Below are positions 8,801 through 11,428 of a DNA stretch of 11,428 bases, piece by piece. Source of the stretch: Echinostoma caproni (Eukaryota; Platyhelminthes; Trematoda; Plagiorchiida; Echinostomatidae); the NCBI GenBank assembly GCA_900618425.1, contig UZAN01049224.1, positions 1 through 11,428 of the forward strand. The letters are read 5' to 3'. Within the stretch, counting starts at the first letter, position 1. Each line of letters starts with the position of its first letter. The translations under genes were made by a program, and so were the position numbers. The notes below the pieces were generated by a model, which ran no database searches, was not told the DNA's origin, and saw only the letters and a program-made list of their open reading frames with translations.

Positions 8801-10787
8801 ATCAAACGGTAGCGGGTAATAAACTTATCGCTCTGGAAATTATATAATCCAAGCGGACCATCGCGGTCTAACTTGCCCATTTCTTTGTAATTGTTGTGTC
8901 CGCCTGTCTATCATCGAATCTCGCTCCCAGAAACGATTCCCGTTTAAAGACAACTGCAAAACAGTGCGAACATCTAGTGGAAGCGACAGAAAAGTGAGTG
9001 CAATAATGGAGAAGTGTGCTATATTTATACGATTACACACAAGCTATATTTTTTCTCGAATGGAAAACATGAGAACACTGATGGAGCGAATGGATCAATC
9101 GGATTACAGTACTCGGTCCGTCCATCAATCCAGTAACACTGAGAAAACACAGGCAATTTACCCAGGGCGACGATTGGTTTAAGTCCATTTCCCATTGATA
9201 AAATGGGATCTTTTTGTCGTTTGTGAAAAGTTCATTAGCCTCGGTGGGATTCGAACCCATGCATGGACGCCGTATACGCTTTTGTGCAGCGCACGCTCTA
9301 CCAGCTGAGCTACGAGGCCCCACCGATAGCACTGATCTTTTCACATTCGAATTACCCATCCAACTTACAGAGGCATGTGGCATCCACCAGTTAACATGTA
9401 AGCTGACTGCCCCGACAGGTTCTCCTTAGAATTCACCGGAGCCCACCGAATGAGCTTCTAAGGCAAGGTTAATTGTTCCAATTGTTAACGGGTAATTCGA
9501 ATGTGAAAAGTTCAGTGCTATCAGTGGGGCCTCGTAGCTCAGGTGGTAGAGCGTGCGCTGTACAGAAGCGTAGGCGGCGTCCATGCGTAGGTTCGAATCC
9601 CACTGAGGCTATTGAACTTTTCAACAAACGACATAATAAATTCAAACCTGCGAAAAAGCAACTTGAACAAAATGGGAATTCCCACAGGAAAATTGTTTCC
9701 CCGACATTACCACAACAAACCTTTGGAATGGATATTTCATCTTTCCTCAAGGATGTTTGTACAATCATATACTCAATAACAGGATCGAGAAAGAAAGATA
9801 AAAAACCATAACACTCTCCTATCCATATTAGCCTTTTTCTTAGAAAAATCTTCAAGGAAGGCACATCACAGTGAGAGATTTCGCAATTTTACCAGGAGGG
9901 GATATCGATTAACAATTGGTTGATTCGAAGCTTGAATAAGCGAACCGAAATACCTTTGCCTCACCACACTGACGACTTGAGAATGGCCTAGAGATAAAGC
10001 TTCGCCGAAAAAAACTACACGATTTTCCTATTACATACATTCGTGTGATGAACAGCAGATGGAGAGGACCCCATAAACACAAAAACCTGCTGTTTAATGA
10101 TGGGGGCTTGGATTGGAGAACCACATAAGGCTTCCCCGGGTCAGGTGTGGTATTGAACCAGACTACAGTGAAGCTGTCTAATACCAAATTTGGGTGGTGG
10201 TGGCAGGGGTTGAACATCGGGTTATACGGTCCAAAGCACGCCAGTGACAGCGACTAAAGCACTGCGCGACCACCACCACCATGGGTTTGAATGTCTATGA
10301 AAACTATTTCTTGTACAAAATAACACAATATACGGTATGAATAATGAATGCTTCATCGGAAGTGAGAGAAATGCACACAAAAAAGACGAAGGCTAAACAA
10401 TTCTATTCGTCATAGAATTAAAATAACAAGAGGGATGCTTACCTGGCCCACTTTTCGAACACGATCCATGACATAACTTGGGTCGCAGATCACTGTATCA
10501 CATCGAGCAACTTCACCCTCGGCTTTTACACCAACAACTTTTCCGCCCTCCATGACTATTTCTTCTACGGGTTTGTTAAGCATGTACGTGCCCCCGTAAA
10601 CCGCGCTCAACCGAGCAAAAGCTTGAGGCAGTTCTCCCAAACCATAAAGTGGATAGACGTAGGGAGACTTGCCGTAACGAGCTACGGATTGGTTGTACAA
10701 TTGCATCCGTTTAATTGCATCATCCGCCGGAACGTTACGTTTGTAGGAATCATCGGGATATAAACACAACGCGTGGCTCACAAAATT
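5699..10787 (-). CDS. GDI: Rab GDP-dissociation inhibitor, C-terminal four exons (5'-partial gene)
   Basis: Rab GDI extracts GDP-bound, prenylated Rab GTPases from membranes, holds them in the cytosol and recycles them, so it supports vesicle traffic. Four minus-strand exons (10787-10443, 7212-7110, 7066-6867, 5839-5699) join in frame to give 262 residues plus TAA. They correspond to roughly residues 185-447 of animal GDIs. The order of conserved blocks is right: [107 protein letters not shown] and GKPFDFSKV. All introns are GT..AG, with lengths 3230, 43 and 1027 bases, and no exon has a stop or frameshift. The N-terminal part, with the nucleotide-fold glycine motif and most of the Rab-binding platform, is missing because the gene runs off the right end of the window. 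The large introns are loaded with repeats. Rab escort protein is related, but length and block identity favour GDI. Confidence 0.93.
6255..6640 (+). pseudogene. Non-LTR retrotransposon (LINE) reverse-transcriptase C-terminal tail, frameshifted
   Basis: The plus strand encodes [10 protein letters not shown], then [13 protein letters not shown] ([11 protein letters not shown] at 6363-6395), then [10 protein letters not shown]. The frame shifts by one near 6462, and the new frame resumes with [41 protein letters not shown] and fades after about 6640. This string of motifs is the C-terminal tail of LINE reverse transcriptases that are abundant in fluke genomes (recognition from memory; the clade, possibly RTE or CR1, is uncertain). 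The fragment is 5'-truncated, has no catalytic domain and lies antisense within the last GDI intron. No obvious tail or target duplication is visible. Confidence 0.8.
6867..7066 (-). CDS. GDI: GDI exon c
   Basis: 200 bases, starting in phase 1 after acceptor CTCATCAG. It reads (D)[22 protein letters not shown], then [20 protein letters not shown], then [20 protein letters not shown], and ends RESR before donor GTAAGT (6866-6861). The family has the same blocks in the same order. Only a 43-base intron (7067-7109) separates it from exon b. An overlapping open frame in another register at 6886-7077 is a shadow. Confidence 0.94.
7067..7109 (-). other. 43-base micro-intron of GDI
   Basis: It begins GTAAGC and ends CTCATCAG, between exons b and c. 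At 43 bases it is near the lower limit for animal spliceosomal introns. It contains in-frame stop codons (TGA, TAA), so it cannot be retained as coding sequence. Confidence 0.9.
7110..7212 (-). CDS. GDI: GDI exon b
   Basis: 103 bases: 34 codons plus one base. The acceptor is TATCCCAG before GTG ATT CGT. It reads [20 protein letters not shown] and then [14 protein letters not shown], matching the family block that follows the RK-GQ junction. The last G combines with the first two bases of exon c to make the Asp of DIYV. The donor is GTAAGC at 7109-7104. The exon is too short and too tightly flanked by introns to appear as a long open frame, so it was found from the splice sites and residue conservation. 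Confidence 0.93.
7213..7861. other. GDI intron, unassigned part
   Basis: Start of the 3230-base intron (10442-7213) as read on the plus strand. I see no exon, RNA gene or classified repeat. The plus-strand open frame at 7486-7680 has no recognisable motif. A small perfect-armed hairpin (AGCTT...AAGCT) is near 7464-7481. Confidence 0.5.
7862..8475 (+). repeat. Composite dispersed repeat, longest single copy
   Basis: Two segments each recur elsewhere in the window. Positions 7862-8140 match 2185-2460 in the same orientation. Positions 8135-8475 match the complement of 10985-11400. The second segment carries GGAGTTGGC, ACCCTGATTCCAAACCAA, AGGCGTACGAA, GTGGTCACCGG, CCTTGCGGGTCAGG, TTGGTTAACCG and ATTGTACCATGATTTGTTTG, then ends at GTGTGAAAA (8465-8473). 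Compared with the right-hand copy it lacks about 110 bases between GGACCCAGTGGG and TTTTCACA. No coding frame survives. It is a degenerate mobile element of unknown class; a shared terminus and a TAA-rich tail on one copy suggest the 3' end of a non-LTR retroelement. It lies in a GDI intron. Confidence 0.7.
8610..8674 (-). repeat. Short terminal fragment of the same dispersed repeat, inverted
   Basis: Read on the minus strand from 8674, this is AAAGGTTACTGTACCATGAT, then TTGTTTAACACCCAGTCTGA, then ATTCAGACGTGTGTGAAAA. It matches the last roughly 55 bases of the copy ending at 8473 and of the copy ending at 10985. Only the terminus is present, as expected of a severely 5'-truncated retroelement insertion. 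Together with 8418-8473 it forms an inverted repeat around a spacer of about 136 bases. It contains the perfect palindrome GTCTGAATTCAGAC at 8621-8634. Confidence 0.65.
8675..9214. other. GDI intron, unassigned part
   Basis: I recognise nothing here. Short open frames at 8840-9040 and 8964-9182 have no family motif. Confidence 0.45.
9215..9357 (-). repeat. 143-base tRNA-like repeat unit, copy 1
   Basis: Starts GGGTAATTCGAATGTGAAAA on the minus strand and ends CACAAACGACA. The tRNA-like body is in the middle. GTGAAAAGATCA (minus strand, 9344-9333) and TGAACTTTTCAC (9234-9223) are complementary at 11 of 12 positions, so each unit can close into a stem outside the tRNA-like body. Similarity with copy 2 stops abruptly at both ends, which defines the unit. 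Confidence 0.8.
9237..9319 (-). tRNA. tRNA-like sequence in a repeated unit (probable pseudogene or tRNA-derived repeat)
   Basis: Read on the minus strand from 9319, the 83-base body starts GGCCTCG and ends CGAGGCT, giving a seven-pair acceptor-like stem. A perfect D arm follows (GCTC, AGCTGGTA, GAGC). Next is a six-pair anticodon-like stem (TGCGCT with AGCGTA) around the loop GCACAAA, then a long variable region of about 14 bases. The T arm has a standard seven-base loop, TTCGAAT, between GGG and CCC. The A box (TAGCTCAGCTGG) and B box (GGGTTCGAATCCC) are near consensus, so polymerase III transcription is plausible. The loop lacks the usual T33 and the body is too long for a standard type I tRNA, so I do not assign an amino acid. 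It sits in a 143-base repeat (9215-9357) inverted relative to 9490-9633. Confidence 0.45.
9490..9633 (+). repeat. 144-base tRNA-like repeat unit, copy 2
   Basis: Same unit as 9215-9357 in opposite orientation, 132 bases apart. It starts GGGTAATTCGAATGTGAAAA and ends CAACAAACGACA. The enclosing inverted repeat TGAAAAGTTCA / TGAACTTTTCA is perfect here. No poly(A) or simple tail follows the unit and no clear target-site duplication is visible. Confidence 0.8.
9528..9610 (+). tRNA. tRNA-like sequence, second copy (probable pseudogene or tRNA-derived repeat)
   Basis: The 83-base body begins GGCCTCG and ends TGAGGCT (seven pairs, two of them G-T), with D arm GCTC, AGGTGGTA, GAGC. The anticodon-like stem TGCGCT/AGCGTA encloses the loop GTACAGA, which has T in the usual position 33 and would read ACA. 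The T arm has loop TTCGAAT but one mismatch in its stem. The body is the core of a 144-base unit (9490-9633) that differs from the complement of 9215-9357 at about 12 positions by eye, roughly 92% identity. A perfect 11-base inverted repeat (9504-9514 and 9613-9623) encloses the body. The open frames seen through this unit on both strands are shadows of the tRNA-like sequence. Confidence 0.45.
9634..10129. other. GDI intron, unassigned part
   Basis: AT-rich sequence with no recognised feature. The minus-strand open frame at 9909-10217 has no family motif and overlaps the possible SINE. Confidence 0.45.
10130..10282 (-). repeat. Possible tRNA-derived SINE
   Basis: Read on the minus strand from 10280, the sequence begins GGTGGTGGTGGTCGCGCAGT and continues GCTTTAGTCGC. 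This resembles a tRNA A box with the common GCGCAGTGG-TTAG start of tRNA-derived SINEs. About 45 bases later GATGTTCAACCCC resembles a B box. The 5' GGTGGTGG can pair with CCACCACC at 10203-10192, in the manner of an acceptor stem, about 90 bases from end to end. The T stem is not well paired and only one copy is present in the window, so this is tentative. The extent below 10190 is a guess. Confidence 0.35.
10443..10787 (-). CDS. GDI: GDI exon a (first exon in window)
   Basis: 345 bases, 115 codons, phase 0 at both ends. It starts right after a pyrimidine-rich tract and acceptor ending GACTACCAG, and reads [13 protein letters not shown]. It ends at RKVGQ before donor GTAAGC (10442-10437). 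It contains the most conserved GDI stretch, [18 protein letters not shown] followed by [11 protein letters not shown], which in the family lies next to the Rab-binding and effector-loop region. The open frame runs a short way past each splice site, but similarity to the family stops exactly at the junctions. The exon is bracketed by two inverted copies of a long dispersed repeat (8135-8475 and 10985-11428). Confidence 0.93.
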
Positions 10788-10984
10788 CTGGTAGTCAAAA
10801 ACGAACGGAACAAGAAGTGGTAACAGTTGTAAGAAACGTTACATTGAACATCAAGAGGAATCAACGTTCGTGTGATTCAACGTAGTGAGGAGTAAACTAG
10901 AGACCGTGTCCGAAAACCATAAAAATACCGACCCATTTGGTAATGCAGAAGGTCGAGTGTTTCATAATAATGATTATTATTATA
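10788..10984. other. GDI upstream intron, unassigned part
   Basis: Sequence upstream (in gene direction) of exon a. Nothing recognised apart from an AT-rich, partly palindromic ATT/AAT stretch at about 10963-10985, which may be the tail of the adjacent repeat. Confidence 0.5.
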
Positions 10985-11428
10985 TTTCACACTCATCTAA
11001 GTCAAACAAATCATGGTACAATAATCTTTACGAGAAAATGTTCCATGATTGGCTTGTAGGCTGAATACTGCCAGGTTGCCCAGGTCAAAGCAGGTGAATT
11101 TTCTTAAAGAATCCACAACCGGAGCCTCCGGTTAGCCAAAGCCTGACCCGCAAGGTAGTGGTACTTTGTGTGAAAACCGCGGTCCATTGGAGGCCAATGT
11201 CCAATTCATCGGATCATACACCCTTCGGACGGGGTCAAACGTCCAAGGTGCTCAATACACCTCGATACCCAATCGAACCGGTGACCACTGCCACAACCAG
11301 GAAGTTGTGTATGGTTCGTACGCCTATTCTTATTTGGTTTGGCATCAGGGTCTTTTTGCCAACTCCCGTAGGTGAACTACCAGTGGTCCACCAACCCGAG
11401 AACGACTATCCACACCCAACACAACAAA
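10985..11428 (-). repeat. Long copy of the dispersed repeat, inverted, running to the window end
   Basis: Read on the minus strand from about 11400 down to 10985, it matches 8135-8475 on the plus strand in order. Landmarks are GGGAGTTGGC, GACCCTGATGCCAAACCAA, TAGGCGTACGAA, GTGGTCACCGG, CCTTGCGGGTCAGG, TTGGCTAACCGG and ATTGTACCATGATTTGTTTG. It ends GTGTGAAA and continues into TATAATAATAATC. Roughly 110 bases (about 11160-11270) are present here and missing from the left copy. No coding frame survives; the plus-strand open frame at 11166-11375 is a shadow. It lies in the GDI intron upstream of exon a. Confidence 0.7.

Noticed and set aside
9033..9864. Open frames on both strands with the shared peptide SVGFEP-HGRR-RFC-AHALP
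   Set aside because: They run through the two tRNA-like repeat units, and the peptide is simply the tRNA-like sequence translated. Similarity is at the RNA-structure level and occurs on opposite strands.
1..11428. CRISPR array, operon or bacterial defence system
   Set aside because: There are no regularly spaced direct repeats and no prokaryotic gene organisation; the spliced GDI gene shows the DNA is eukaryotic.

Overview
This is eukaryotic, repeat-rich DNA, most likely from a parasitic flatworm and probably a trematode (fluke). The evidence is one spliced animal gene with canonical GT..AG introns, including a 43-base micro-intron. There is also a LINE reverse-transcriptase tail of a type I associate with fluke genomes, and a dense mix of decayed Tigger, LINE-like and tRNA-like repeats. 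I cannot name the species. Two single N positions (1686 and 5396) show draft-quality sequence.

The only host gene I can support lies on the minus strand from about 10787 down to 5699. It is the C-terminal 60% of a Rab GDP-dissociation inhibitor (GDI), in four exons: 10787-10443, 7212-7110, 7066-6867 and 5839-5699. The reading frame is continuous across all three junctions and ends in TAA. The N-terminal exons (about 185 residues in the family) would lie beyond the right end of the window. The last-exon assignment was made from conserved residues and splice sites, because that frame has no long open reading frame.

Layout by region. 1-2180: no recognisable gene. 2185-2460: diverged copy of a dispersed repeat. 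2900-3140: imperfect foldback. 3184-3300: short plus-strand Tigger transposase remnant. 3392-4935: long minus-strand Tigger transposase pseudogene that still shows all three catalytic aspartates. 5040-5698: probable GDI 3' untranslated region with ATT and TG microsatellites. 5699-10787: GDI exons, with introns carrying a LINE fragment (6255-6640), a composite dispersed repeat (7862-8475), a short piece of its terminus (8610-8674), an inverted pair of tRNA-like repeats (9215-9357 and 9490-9633) and a possible tRNA-derived SINE (about 10130-10282). 10985-11428: a second long copy of the dispersed repeat, inverted relative to the one at 8135-8475.

The best candidates for something undescribed are the tRNA-like repeat and the dispersed repeat. 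The tRNA-like repeat is a 143-base unit, present twice in opposite orientation, with a tRNA-shaped core enclosed by its own 11-12 base inverted repeat. The dispersed repeat has at least three copies sharing one terminus, and one of these runs into a TAA-rich tail, as non-LTR retroelements do. Two long inverted copies of it bracket one GDI exon. I see no defence system, operon or CRISPR array.
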